DNA of 64,000 nucleotides from Paralvinella palmiformis (lineage: Eukaryota > Annelida > Polychaeta > Terebellida > Alvinellidae), in assembly GCA_025642065.1 (NCBI GenBank), contig JAODUP010000306.1:1-64000 (forward strand). Reading direction: 5' to 3'. The notes beneath the pieces are model-generated. The model ran no database searches. It worked only from the letters and a program-made list of their open reading frames with translations, and was not told the origin of the DNA. Within the stretch, counting starts at the first letter, position 1. Each line of letters opens with the position of its first letter. Position numbers and translations under genes: made by a program. This document shows, piece by piece, positions 36,641-49,373 of this stretch.

Positions 36641-37700
36641 GTCCATGCAAGAAACCCCGTCGGCAGTGGTTGATGGGTATTCACTGTGACGTCAGACAGT
36701 TTCCGCCTTTTCAGGTCAATGAGTACAGCTGAGAAACGTGTATTGAAATTTGTCGGACAACATTCTTATGACTTTCTCGTATATGTTGTAGGCTGCACGG
36801 ATTTGATAGGTATATATTAAAAATATAAGCTGTTCCCTTCTAAAACATGTTTTTGTTATATCAAATGAACTGTTAGTTTGTCCCTTTAATGAGATTGAAT
36901 AGTTTCTAATAACGTGTTAAAATAAGTTGAACGATAATTGAGGAAAGGTAGCATACTCTAGCCACGTGGGTTGGTGAAATTTGTCACAAAACTTGTGTAC
37001 AATTTTGTATTTGCCAAATGGTCAAAGTGTACATTTTGTGTTGTAGAGTTCATGGAGGTGATTCCTAGTGTTGGTTGAAAGTGTACAGAGTACGTAATAT
37101 GTAATGAACTTAGACGATATAATCTTTATGTCACACTCGTGTAATATATGTAATATATTTTAGTTTCGGGTTTAACATTAACTAGTATCTGTAAATAATA
37201 CGGTTAGATTATAAATGATTGTTTCTCAATTTTATTATCTGACACTTATTTGATATAATATGTTTTTAGTCATTTAGTAAATATAATAAATGGTTCTAGA
37301 AATGTTTATTAACTTTAGGGAAATTCGGTTAAAGAATTAATAATTACAGTTGTGTCATGTCACAATATTGTTTGATTTTGTACGTATTGGCCAAAAATTA
37401 ACTGTTGTTTTTGCTTTGTCTTATTGTAGGAATGAGGTGATTGAATAAACAATAGAATTGTCAATTATTATTATTTATCGCCTGCTCGTGAACGCACCCA
37501 CGCGTCACATTGATATGTCTGTTCATATACAGTTGCTTCCACATCAGATATGCATCTATTAAGGTGAAAACTAATTCTTTGTAATCTAATGTTATTTAAC
37601 GAAACATTTAGTCCTATAACGTCGCAATGAAAATGATGGGCCTGTCTAATGGTGTACTTCGTTTTCATAGTTTTAAGTGATAGTTAGTTTGTACAGAACT
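36640..37700. other. Unassigned stretch with a TGACGTCA site
   Basis: A CRE-like octamer sits near 36,687 within a relatively GC-richer 150 bases. No adjacent gene could be identified. Confidence 0.3.
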
Positions 37701-37703
37701 ATT

Positions 37704-37916
37704 CATAAAAAGAATTCGGGGCGCCTCCGTGGTCTAGCGGTAGCGTGTTGGACCACAGATCACTACCACCCGTGTTCGACTCCCGGCGTGGGCATATCTG
37801 AAGGTTGCTTCGTCTTTGACTTCGCCTCATTACCTTTGGAGGTCGCTCGGCCCATTTAGCCTACCTTGTGCACAAAAGTGGCCATAAAACATCAATCATC
37901 ATCATAAAAAGAATTC
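37704..37916 (+). mobile_element. Short-family tRNA SINE, best preserved copy
   Basis: Head GGCGCCTCCGTGGTCTAGCG (A box) and GTGTTCGACTCCC (B box), body, then GTGGCCATAAAACATCAATC and an ATC tail. Exact 14-base duplications CATAAAAAGAATTC at 37704-37717 and 37903-37916. Confidence 0.95.
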
Positions 37917-38009
37917 AGTGATAATTTGACTCTTTAAAAAGGTTTTGTTAAATCAAGTGACGTGTCATTAGAAAAAGACAATATATTACAATGGGTTCAG
38001 TTAGTAATA

Positions 38010-38011
<2 letters not shown>

Positions 38012-38040
<29 letters not shown>
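38012..38040. repeat. AT microsatellite
   Basis: Short AT tract. Confidence 0.9.
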
Positions 38041-38042
<2 letters not shown>

Positions 38043-38189
38043 ATATAGGAGAGGAACCAGAATGTCTACAATTCATAGAACATACGTTGGATTTGGAAGT
38101 TTTGCATTCTATGTAATAAGTGGTTCCGAAACCATAATTTAAAATTTCCCCATTGTCCATAACAGGAATTAATGCGTCAAAGGCTTGTG

Positions 38190-39000
38190 GGATGGCACAA
38201 AAAAATTATAAAGTATGTTCCTTTGGGTGGTTATTGTTTGCTTCTACATATTAATTATTCATAATTAGGATTAGGCGTATTCCTAAATATTCGTCTTTAA
38301 AATCATATTGATGTTTATAAGGAATTACAGTACAATATAGAAAGGATGTGACATTATCATACATAATTTTCGAAAAGGATGATAGTAAACTAATTGGTCG
38401 ATATTTATTATAAGGCTAGTATCAGAATTGTTTAAGATTGGGATAACTTTTGATATTTTTAATTAGCCGGTGACATTTGTAGATCACTTTTGGTGTCCAC
38501 TACTGAATTAGGGTTTCAATTTATTTGTAGCATCAATAACCTGAGCAGATTCAATTTGTTTCAAAAAAGATACTATTTGCATTGTAGTTTTTCAGATAAT
38601 TCGTATATATTCTTTTTTTTATTGGGTATTATTTGAGAAGTTTGCAGTGATATTTTTTATATAGTAAGTATTAAATGCTTCTGTGATCTTTGATCATTCA
38701 ATAATACTTAGACCATTTATGCTAAATGATTGAAGAAAATTTCATTTGTCATTTGATTTGTCTATTGCCTGTTTCATTATGGCAAGGTTTACTTATATTA
38801 AGCTAATTTTCATTTACCATATTATATAATAATATATTTTGATTATTGTTTTGAATCTGTTATAGATATTAATGTTAGTCTTGTGTAGTTTGATGTAATA
38901 AAAACATTCAATTTCTTTATTTATTTTTCAAGAGTTTAGCTTTGGCTCTTGATGAAACAAAACAGGCTAATCAAATTTAATAAGTACATTAAAGGTGTCG
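38190..39000 (-). mobile_element. LINE fragment of a different lineage (endonuclease-RT linker and RT start)
   Basis: The minus strand reads LKISKVIPILNNSDTSLI followed by remains of NYRPISLLP. Upstream are KITEAFNTYYIKNI and a FLK-IESA stretch. This order fits the linker and first RT motifs of LINE ORF2. Many stops. Confidence 0.6.
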
Positions 39001-39280
39001 AGGCATTTGAATTATCAATATTATTTTTCCCTTCTAATTTTACAATTCATGTTGTTAAGCAATATCCGCGATTATTTATCTTAACCACGCCCTCAGTGGA
39101 TCAAAGTACTATCCTCAAGTAAATGCCACCAATGCACGAAAACGGGTCGATTGAAACAGATTGTGACGTCACAGCAGTCAAACATATACACGTGATAAGC
39201 ACCGCGATTGCTTGTTTCGTTGTACAAATGGGTATGTTTGCAGCGCTAATATCATGTTGGATTACGACCGATTTATGAAG

Positions 39281-39412
39281 ATGTGATGATGATGATTGGT
39301 GTTTTACGAAGTCAAAGATGAAACACCCTTCAAATATGCCCACGTCATAATTCGCGCACGAGTGGTAGTGATCTGTGATCCAACACGCTACCGTTAGACC
39401 ACGGAGGCACCC
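39281..39412 (-). mobile_element. Short-family SINE with internal deletion
   Basis: Retains both ends (ATGATGATGATTGGTGTTTTACG and the tRNA-like GCTACCGTTAGACCACGGAGG) but lacks the middle part present in other copies. Confidence 0.85.
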
Positions 39413-39984
39413 GGTTTCCTTAGATGTATAAAAGCTTATAGAATCATTGTGAAATATAGTTTGGCGCCGTGTTGTGTACGATTATGGCACTATTAGTTTG
39501 GAAGGTGAGATTTGGCACTAGGCCTACATAACGCTGCCATTACTTGTTTCGTTGTAGAATTAATTTTGTTTCAAGCGTGAACTAATACGCAGGTCAAGTT
39601 ATGAATAAATATGTCCACACACCCAAAATATTATAACAAAAGGTTTCCCAATTTTATACCTATGGGATGTATTCAATGGCAGGAAAAAGATTTACCAAAG
39701 TCTGACGACTGGAAAGGCTTAAAACTGGAACACACCCAAGAAGGCCACTAATGACTCTAAAACAAAGAAAAATGCCATAATTTTTATGATTCGCTTTAGA
39801 ACAGTTGTTTTAGTTCTACCCAAAGGCTTTAAGTGTCGTGGAATTTACATGTACATATACCTGATGGCTGAGTCATATACATGTAGTATGGCTCTAGGTT
39901 ATAGAGTAGTTATTCCGATCGTCTCTAAATGTAATTTTCTTGAATATTTGTCTTATATTATATTCATGTTTTATTTTATCTTCA

Positions 39985-41240
39985 GGTTAAAATGATATAT
40001 TCTCCTGTCCTAAATCCAGAGAGCTGTCCCATTTGTAAAGCAAGAACTGAAGACTAGGATGGAGTTCAAATTCGTCAGAAGGGCGCTGATGGCGTAAATG
40101 CGGTCAGTGTTCTGAGAGGTGATAGCATTGTTGTGAGGGCTGGCTGCAAGGTACATTCGGACTATCGTAAATGTTACACAAATCAAGAAGACATTGAGAA
40201 TTAACAGAAAAGCTTAGATTATTCAATCCCTCCTTGAAGATGAATGCACATGTCGACCGGGCCTTTCCACAACAAGTATGAATAGTGTTTTGTCCAGTAA
40301 TCCTTTGAAGTTTGGACCGCAGTTATGACTGACACCTTTGCCAGGAGTACTGTGAACGTCGTTCAGATAATTGGTCATTTACAATTAAAGAGCGGACTGA
40401 GTACTATGGAGGAGATTTTTGATGTTGTTGACTGCATATACCAACATAAATGCAATGTATTTGTTTTCTTCTAATGGCTATGATGCACCAGTGCATTTTC
40501 GGTTCTGATCAGAGGCAAAACTCAAAACATCTGGATGACCCAAAGACGATAGCCAAGAGCTGACATTCTTCAAAATGTGTTCACATCCGCAGATGAATGA
40601 TGAGCGACCCCGGACTGATTCATTCCTTCGAAATAAAATGAAAGAGAAGCTCATTAGTGATGATTCGCTTCCTCGCGGGAATTACTAATTGAAACATATG
40701 GGAATTCCATCTGTATCACAGACGGCAGGGCTTAAATGACATAGTTACATTCAGATACAAACATTCTCACTACAAACATTCCCAACAAGAAGGAGACGAA
40801 GAGGCAAAACAGGGTCATAATTAAGACAGCAGAAAGGTTGATCAGGAGTGATATTAAAACAAATGTTATATACATTATATATTAACTATATGTTTGTCGA
40901 GAAACAAATCAATATCAATCCTTTGTATTAGACAGCCATAGCACAAGCAGTAATACCTCGGGCTGTCATTGAACCGTTACAAATTGACCTTGCAGTACAG
41001 GCGTATCATCTTTATCGGTCCAGGTTACTGGTGCAATTTTTGTGCAACATGAGGCATTGCTTGTCATATGGTAAAATATTCCGATTTGAAGAAAAAATGC
41101 TGCAGACTGGGTCACACCAGATTTATTACTTGAGAATATAGATATATTGAACTTATCATTTATATTTTGCAGGTGGCAATGTGCAATAATATAACTGTAA
41201 GGGTTTTTGTCACAGCAAAACCTAGATTGAATGGAGCTTA
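39985..41240 (+). pseudogene. Decayed copy E2 of the PIN-like expanded family, 5' part
   Basis: Ordered fragments: NPESCPICKARTED and RQKGADGVNAVSVLRGD (about 40,010-40,115); VDCIYQHKCNV (40,430); DSQELTFFKMCSHPQMNDE (40,550); NKMKEKLISDDSLPRGNY (40,635); IPRAVIEPLQIDLAVQAYHL (40,950). The pieces lie in more than one frame. It ends where a LINE half on the other strand begins. Confidence 0.6.
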
Positions 41241-41264
41241 CGTCAAGGTATGGTAGGCGCCCTT

Positions 41265-42550
41265 TGAGATGCATAAGAATGAGGTGGAACTGAAATGCAG
41301 ATCCAACTTGAATTGAATCGACAGTGACATCAGTCTCTGTAAAAGGCTCAAATGTATCCATCATTGATATGCAGGACTCTTCTACCAATGGCTTACCCTG
41401 TGATAAATTGCTGGAATGGAACCCACTATGTATATTTAATATTTTTTGACAGAAGAAGTTATTAAAACACCGATGCTTTGATATTTTATTATAATATTCA
41501 GATTTAGCAGAGGCAAGGGTATTTTTAACTAGAATTTTACTGACCTTGAACATTTCAAAGTGAACACACAAACTGATCCTTATCGACAACCGCTCACAAT
41601 ACCATCTGTGTCTCTTTGCAGCCTGTATGTTCTCTCAATGTACTATCATAGAGATCCACCAGATGATCAACATCATCCGGTGGATCCAATACCAGAGAAG
41701 AGGCTTGCAGATCAGCAAGAAAAGCTTCCTTGTCCATTGACTTATATCTTCTATATGAAATAACGTTAGCTGAAACAGATTGCTTCTGTAAAGATACATT
41801 AATGTTAACAAAGAAATGATCAGACAGCATGGAAGACACAGACACTCCCTTAATCAAATCATCATCATCACGGGAGATGACATGATCTAAGATGTGACCA
41901 CGTCTGTGTGTTCTTTCTTGGACATGCTGTCTGAGATTGGCAGATCTAAGAATGTCAGCCAGTTGTTTGGTATCTGCATTCCTCTGGCAATCCCAATATA
42001 TATTGAAATCACCTAAGATTACCAGTCAGCCAAGTCTCTGTAATGACAAAAGCATCAAAATCCATATCCTTAACAACATCAGATATTTCATCAGATTTAT
42101 TACAGATCGACTGACAGTTAATAAGACCAATACTTACATTTTGTACAGCTGTGCCATTATATGGTGTTATTGGCACAGTGATCAAATTACTGGCATCAGA
42201 CCCAATCTGCTTTGGATGTTTTCCACTACGTGGGCATATCGCTAAGCAAATGGTATTACCACCATAGGGTCGTAATGCAAGCAACTGATGTCTAGTATAA
42301 TTCATTATAATTATAGAAATAAAATAAGTGAATATTAATAATAAAACATACACAAGCAAAACCCGAGTTCTTATGGTAAACTGCAGTGCCAGTGGGTGAT
42401 AATATAGGGCGTCAAATGAGCCGTTAAAAAGAAAATACAGTAAATACAAATTAACTAAATATAATCAATTTATATTAATATAAATTAAATCTATACTACA
42501 TAATAAGAAAAGACATCCATGTCAGAATGTTTGGATAGCCTGTACTACTA
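41265..42550 (-). mobile_element. LINE 5' UTR and endonuclease half (inverted)
   Basis: On the minus strand: 5' UTR like that at 50.1 kb, a start MNYTRHQLLALRPYGGN, NVSIGLINCQSICNKSDEIS and FVITETWLTG (endonuclease), the segment at 41,857-41,594, then the linker LVEESCISMMDTFEPFTETDV. It stops about where KLDPIPT would be expected, just before the RT. The longest open frame here (41,589-40,966) is genuine LINE only at its N-terminal part. Confidence 0.8.
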
Positions 42551-42889
42551 GAGAAAAGATAAAACCAAGGTCCTGTGAAATCCATCTGCTGTCAGGGTTG
42601 CACCTGACAGGACCATCGATTTCCGTTTGGTGTTCAAGCAATCACTTGTATTATCCAAGAGTGGAGATCAATCTCTGTAGGAGGTGATGAGTCACGGTCA
42701 TTCAGGCAGACACATACGTAGACGTTTCTAAGACATTGCATATGTGCATTGCACCACACTGATGGGTGAAAACGCGTACATAATGATTCTGATACTCCAT
42801 TACTGTATGGCAGATGGACAACCACTCTATTTTAGATAAGAAAAATAGTCCAGGATCGTTTTAAAAGTGCACAACATCAATCGCATAAT

Positions 42890-43260
42890 GTGTATTTTTT
42901 TGGCAGTGACATCTGCAGACAAATGCTATTCTTACATTCATTCACAGGTTGTGATTCTATGTCTCGTGTATATGGGTTTAGAAAGAAACCAGTTTTTCAA
43001 AAACTCACGAAAAGTGATGCAGTCCTCCGTTATTGTGCAAATGCATTCACTTTCCCCGGTAAAACCTCCTCTGGCACAGAACACCATGGCAGCCATTATC
43101 TCAGGGTTTACCATCAGGCTGGGAATGGAAAGTGAAATTAATCCTTTGGATTAGGGTTGGAGGCTAGAAGACGATTCAACTAGTACCTAATATGGCTGAT
43201 ATGAATACTGCATCGGACACCAATACTGAAAATGGTACATTGCAATTGATTGTAGTGCCT
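42890..43260 (+). pseudogene. Decayed copy E2 of the PIN-like family, 3' part
   Basis: The frame reads LLFLHSFTGCDSMSRVYGFR, the hallmark of the C-terminal region of this family, then AVLRYCANAFTFPG, and in a shifted frame GWRLEDDSTST. About 1.2 kb of the expected central part is missing and replaced by the LINE half at 41.26-42.55 kb. Confidence 0.62.
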
Positions 43261-43939
43261 CTCTTTGAAGTTCCAGAAAACATAAGATTCCGTGCACCTC
43301 TGGGTGTGGATCATGTTAACTTGCGTATTGTAACAATCAGCTCGTTCGGGTTTCTGATCAATTAGAGGACAATGATGAGGTGTAAATTAAGAAGATGAAA
43401 TAGTGACAGTTTAGACTTTCAAGCCTGTGTTCAGCCATTCAGCTATCGGCACTTTCCCAAGACAGGAGAAACTTAAATTTCTTGCTAGGTCAATGAATCC
43501 AAAATCTAAAACTATTAATTGTAACATCAGTTACATCTGGTGTTCAATTACAATACACCTGAGAGAATTTATTAGCATATATGTTATTACACTGTTCTGC
43601 AGATTTAAGTGATTTAAATTATATTTGAAGAAATGAAATTGTGAAATTACCTGTAAAGTTCAGATTGGTGTACGGGTGTACAAATGGTCAATTAACGTTG
43701 CAGCTGATGACATTAATCAAGCTAGTTTGTGAATAAGAGGCAAAAACATCGAGATAAGAAATTAACACTATAATTATTTGTTTACTTGTGTTTAAAAGAT
43801 CACTCATTATAATTGATGTTTTGCGTTCAGAATGTATTATGTCCGTGGTATCAAATAGGTGTGTAGAAAGTATATTAATGTTTGCCTTGTGTGGGTTGTT
43901 TGCACAAGAGATACCTTACAATATATTACATGTGTCAGC

Positions 43940-45545
43940 ATCATATTTGATAATCTTGTGAAAGATTGTCTGGATGTTCTGATAAACCCAATTACAAATA
44001 TTGTTAATAAATCATTATCTCTGTGTGTTTTCCCAAGATCCATGAAAGCTGGTCTGGTAAGACCATTAATAAAAAACCACACTATGGACTGTAATATTCT
44101 AAACAATTACAGACCTAGTTATAGAAAAGGCAGTTGCTTTCCATCTAAACAAATATTTAATCAATAATAACCTTAATGAATCACTACAGTCTGCCTATAA
44201 AAGTGGTCACAGCACTGAAACAGCCTTGGTTCGAGTGAAAAATGATATTATGATGTCAATTGATCAAGGTAAACCAGTAATACTTGTTCTTCTGGAACTG
44301 TCTGCTGCATTTGATACAGTTGACCATAATGTACTTTTCTCTAGGTTAAAAGACATGTTTGGTCTGTCAGGTAGAGTACTTGAATAGTTATCTGGAACAA
44401 TGCTCCCATAGAGTGTCTGTTCATGGTATTTTATCTGACATTCAGGTTTTGTTATCTGGTGTACCGCAGGGTTCAGTTCTTGGTCCTCTGGTTTTCACAA
44501 TGTATACCCGTCCTCTTGGGATCATTGCGCAGCGATATGGGATTAAATATCACTTGTATGCTGATGACACACAGCTGTATATATCACTGGATCCTGACAA
44601 TGAGTTAAATTTCTCCTCTTCCTTGAAGAATTTAGAACATTGTATTGCCGATATGACTCAAAATCTTCTAAAACTAAATGATAATAAAACAAATATTTTA
44701 TATTTGGCATCACCACATTGTGTTAAATCCCATAAGACACAAGCATTACAGATGGGTACATCTTCGATTACCCCTAATGGGTCAGTAAAAAATCTAGGGG
44801 TTATTTTTGACCAATGTATTAACATGCATGAACATGTCACATCAGTATGCCGAGCTGCCTACTACCATCTTAAGAACATCCACTGTATAAAAGCATTCTT
44901 GACACAAGAATCACTTGTAACTGTAGTTCATGCCTTTGTTACATCTCGTATAGACTATTGTAACTCCCTGTTATATGGCATATCTGATTATAACATTAAT
45001 CGCCTTCAGCGAATTCAGAATAGTGCAGCTCGCATTGTAACAAATACTAGAAAATATCATCATATTACCCCAATTCTTCAAAAACTACATTGGCTACCTG
45101 TTAGACAGCGTATCCATTTTAAGATTCTGTTAATAACTTATAAATCTATTAATGATATGGCGCCAGAATACCTGTGTGAACTGGTTTCCATTAGAAAATC
45201 ATCCCGAAAACTCAGGTCATCCAGTCAGATACTATTGCAGGTGCCAGTGTCTCGGCTCAAGTCATATGGTGATTTTGCATTTAGTGTTGCACCCCCACTT
45301 TATGGAATAGGTTGCCGGCAAATATTAGAAATGTGTCGTCTCTTGGAAATTTTAAGTCTCTTCTAAAAACACACCTATTTAAGGTCGCTTTCACAGATAA
45401 ATAATTATTATCTTTTAAATCATTACAGGGTTTTTACAGACATTTTTGGGGTTATTATTAAATTATATATTATTTGTACACCGCCTTTGAATGGCTCCTG
45501 CTAGTAAGGGCGCTTTATTAAATATACATTATTATTATTATCTCA
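43940..45545 (+). mobile_element. LINE reverse-transcriptase half with 3' end
   Basis: CR1/Jockey-like RT beginning VKDCLDVLINPITNIVNKSL, with SLCVFPRSMKAGLVRPLIK, LSAAFDTVDHNVL, SGVPQGSVLGPLVFTMYT and the catalytic YADDTQLY, ending in the APPLYGIG and FK region. The last 335 codons (44359-45366) are open; earlier parts have at least two lesions. 3' end GGGCGCTTTATTAAATATAC followed by ATT units. Transcriptionally inactive copy by appearance. Confidence 0.9.
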
Positions 45546-45549
45546 GGAG

Positions 45550-45760
45550 GATATGTTGGCTTCTAGAACAATAAAGCCTGATTATTCACCGTCAATTGTA
45601 ATACCTGAATGTAGATACAAAGTGCTACAATACGTCTAACGACTTGTACCGAGATAGTGTTATTTTTAAGCGTGGTTGGAAAAGCTGATAAATAAACTGT
45701 TGTTTTCTGTGTTGTTTTTTTTTTTTTTTTTTTAGTCACTCTCGCCTAGCTACATCTCAC
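45550..45760 (+). repeat. Dispersed repeat R2, second copy
   Basis: Matches 5,580-5,790 (ACAAAGTGCTACAATACGTCTA). Contains a T homopolymer at 45,715-45,734. Confidence 0.7.
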
Positions 45761-46200
45761 CTTGTGGTTAAATCCTAGAGAAATGTGATAATACGAATCC
45801 TTATTTATGATGAATGAAGCAGCCCATAGATATAGGTAACCCATCCATTGAATAGTCGACCACGCTATTGCCAGGTAGATATCCCCAAATTTATATGGAA
45901 AATATTACACAATTTGGAGGTAAGATATTATTGCTCAATATGTTTTACAACGCGCGGTTGAATCGCTCTATATCTAGTGGTACCATAACAGGGGTTACCT
46001 CTTATGCCCACACAATATGTTGTAGTATATGTCTTGGTATTAATAATTTGTACGCCTTATGCAGGCATGTATGGACCTTTGTTTTTTATCTCGGTCCTTT
46101 TACATTCGTTCTGTAAATAAATAATGTAATATCACTTCTGTTTTCGGTATATGAAACTCGGCGTGCTTCGATAGCCCAATGCTCCTCTGCTTTAAAATGT
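45760..46200. other. Unassigned stretch
   Basis: An 82-codon frame at 45,868 has no recognised domain. Confidence 0.35.
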
Positions 46201-46205
46201 GAGTT

Positions 46206-46447
46206 TTAAATTGTGTGTGCGCACGCACGTGTGTGAGTGCATTGTGGTGTGTGTGCGTGTGTGTCCTGTGTATGTGCGTGTGCATGTGCGTGTGCGTGTG
46301 TCTGTTTGAATACACATAGAGAGGCAACAGGCACAGAGCATCAACATATCTAAACCTCCTTTGAGACCTACCTCCATAAACACAAATATAAATACAACAA
46401 TACATACATTAATCTAAATGTCTAAAAATGTTCTCTACCCCCCACAT

Positions 46448-46500
<53 letters not shown>
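46206..46500. repeat. GT-rich and AT microsatellites within R1
   Basis: Imperfect GT/GC tract at 46,215-46,305 and AT tract at 46,451-46,497. Confidence 0.9.
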
Positions 46501-47540
46501 TATACCTATGCATGTGTATGGGCTACTTATCAGCCTGCGGCTACATGCGGCTACATGCAGGCTACGTACAAAAGCGGAAACACGTAAAACATACCATTTG
46601 ATACCACAGCTCGCAGTAAACAACACATGCGTGTGGTTCAATAGCGACTTACTACATGCATATAATAACTACTTTGACATCATAGTTTACATTCAACAGT
46701 AATTAATTTTCAGTGGTCCAAAAGAAAAGTGTATATAAAACATTTCTACACCTCAGATACTGACCTCAGCTTTATTCTGGGTTCGAATAACTAAATAAAT
46801 CCTACCTATATGAAACGTATATATCAATACACATCCGACTAGTCTGACGTCAAAGTTCTTCTCTAACCTAAGTGAAAACGTATGCCTTCTATAGTCCCTC
46901 GGCGTGTTAACAAACATTAAGGTTTGTTGACCACTTGAGACAATGTACACTAAGTACGTATGGAATCAATGAAGTGATTTAGCTAAAATAAAAACAAAGT
47001 AGCAATACTGCACAATCGATTATTACTGAACTAGAATTAAATATCGTCTCAAACATGAGTAAATACTATGATTTACTCGAACCTAACAGCTAATCCTCAT
47101 ACGTTTCCGTTCATCACTAAGTGAACATTTATCCACGCCTAATTTAGCTTCCCCAAATATATGCAGTTAGGTGTGGTGGGATCTACATTAAAGCACCTAT
47201 CCACTTGATCTATTTGACGCATGGTCGAGAACAGCGGATTTCAGGCAGATCTCCGATACTGCGAATGACACGTCGGAATTATAATAGCTATACATTCAAC
47301 AATTTTCCTATATCAGTGTAACCTAATAACTCACAATATGGGAACTCAATAACCAAGTAGATGTCTGCCTGAGTAACAAACACCACAAAGAGTATAAATC
47401 CACCAAACAACAGATTGTATGAATTAATAGAACGTTTCGCCAAACCACATAAGAGGACAACAATATAGATTCTACATTATACATAACAAAGCTAAAAGTT
47501 TTTAAAATGGCGTAATACGGAATCTGAATCAAAATAGGTG
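46330..47540 (+). repeat. Dispersed repeat R1, long copy
   Basis: Aligns over about 1.1 kb, in the same orientation, with 57,630-58,710. Examples: GTACAAAAGCGGAAACACGT, GGTCGAGAACAGCGGATTTC, and ATAGCTATACATTCAACAAT. No coding frame; probably a non-autonomous mobile element. Confidence 0.85.
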
Positions 47541-47674
47541 TGCGTGCGTGTGTGCGTGTGTGCGTGCGTGCGTGCGTGTGCGTATGTGCGTGCCTGCGCG
47601 CGTGTGGGGGTAATATTTATCAATGGTGTTGATCTGAATAGAATCACTCACTAAGCCAGTTACTGCGTTTTTTT

Positions 47675-47720
<46 letters not shown>
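47533..47720. repeat. GTGC-rich tract and AT microsatellite
   Basis: Alternating GTGC/GTGT at 47,538-47,609 and AT tract at 47,683-47,719. Confidence 0.92.
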
Positions 47721-47721
<1 letters not shown>

Positions 47722-48149
47722 TATGTGAGTTTGGTGGCGTATTGTGTTTCAGTGAGATAAACAACACTTTAAGACCAATATACTTCTATTGTCACTGTCC
47801 TTAAAGACTTAATTGTGCAACTAGAACCTGTCATGGTGCGACAACGTTTAATGCTGGCTGTTTATTTCCTATTATTGTATGTCATTTATTCATACTATAT
47901 ATGTTAACACAGTACACTTATTTGAAAGCGTCCAGATAACATATAACATCAGAGTGCTGAACGACCAACGATATATGTGTAGACATCTTACTATTTCACT
48001 TACATTACTCTTTACTTAAATCGTATAGCGATGTAATGTTTTCGTTGATATTCAAGTCTATGAAGCATAATTAATTAATAACATCTGCATGGCTGCATTC
48101 TATAATATCACTGCCTTTAGAGACAAGTTATTGCTTTATGAGAAGTAGC

Positions 48150-48545
48150 GGTAACTGTTTTTCAGAGCCATTTCTCATGTTTTGCGGCGTTCCCCAATGC
48201 CCTGTTCTTGGATAGCTGCTGCTTATTTTGTGTACTACACCACTAATCATTTTCAAACTTTGTACCATTGCCTGTTAGACTCTTTCTTTGAGAGAACTTT
48301 CGTATCTTTTTCACTTGTAGTCTGTTACCAGGGTTAAAACTCATGCAGCACTCGTGTTTTTTCATTTGCTGTCCCTACTCTTTCGAACTCATCTTTTCAG
48401 ACTTGCACTTCCGTCCTAAGGTTTCACTGCATCCGATCATTTGTTGACGAATATTGCATTTTACCTTGACCCTGGGATTGCTTAACCCCTGTACTAGGTC
48501 CGCCACTGAGCTTGATTCTCATCGAGGATATTGGCGCTATAGAAG
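48150..48545 (+). mobile_element. LINE RT and 3' end remnant
   Basis: Reads FCGVPQCPVLG then LILCTTPLI (RT box 4), later RTHLFRLALPS and a 3' tail GGCGCTATAGAAGGTTATTA. Internal part deleted. Confidence 0.65.
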
Positions 48546-48549
48546 GTTA

Positions 48550-49098
48550 TTATATATAGATGAATGACACAGCTAAGCCTTCGTTATTCATATTGACTCG
48601 TAGGGGATTTTCAGCATGGATTTCAATGGGTTAAATAAATGATTTAAAAATTAAACTTTTAGCTAAATGTAAATTGATTTTATTGAAGATTTTTCAATAT
48701 TTAATGTAGGTATAAATTTGAAACTTTTGAAAACATTATTTTTACTTCTACCCGGGAACCAATCGCAAATGTATCACCGATATATTATTAAATAAAAAAT
48801 GTTATTACATTACAGTATTAACAACCTTGACCTTTACATGTAGTAAACATTGCACGAATGGCTGATTCAGAAAATATAATAGTTAACTTTCAATAAAAGA
48901 TATCATGAAAAAATACCAATGTTACAGCAATAGGAATCACCCGTTGAATTATAATCTATGAGATCATTGATTTAATCCATTCACATCGTCATGTCAGACG
49001 ACAAAGGTTCTACAAAAAGAAGTTTGAACTAGAAAGGCCCGACCATGATAGCCAGGCTAATTATCGATGAATAACATACACACACAAAAACTCCGGTT

Positions 49099-49130
<32 letters not shown>

Positions 49131-49365
49131 TTCAGTTTCTGCGGGTAATTAGTATATGTGTGTGCCTTCATATTTTTGTTTATCTAACTCTCTGGATGTC
49201 TAGTCTAGGTCCATGTCTGCCTGTCTGTATCATTTTCTGTATATATTTTTTGTCTGTCCCTTATCTAGATTACTGTTTACCTAGACATTTGTATGTCTAA
49301 TTCACTACCTCGCAGTTGGCTGATTACGATTATTTGTTTATGCCCTAAGAACGTTATAGTTTCTC
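48550..49365. other. Unassigned stretch with AT microsatellite
   Basis: AT tract at 49,101-49,130; otherwise nothing recognised. Confidence 0.5.
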
Positions 49366-49373
49366 TTACGAGA

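Noticed and set aside
37718..37800. Possible functional tRNA gene (A and B boxes)
   Set aside because: The boxes belong to a SINE with body, tail and target-site duplications; no intact cloverleaf with 3' acceptor pairing is evident.
40966..41589. 207-codon minus-strand frame as a gene
   Set aside because: Its first part is LINE endonuclease-RT linker and the remainder is antisense to pseudogene E2 fragments; a chance fusion of open frames.
43837..44106. Minus-strand 89-codon frame
   Set aside because: Antisense to the LINE RT half.
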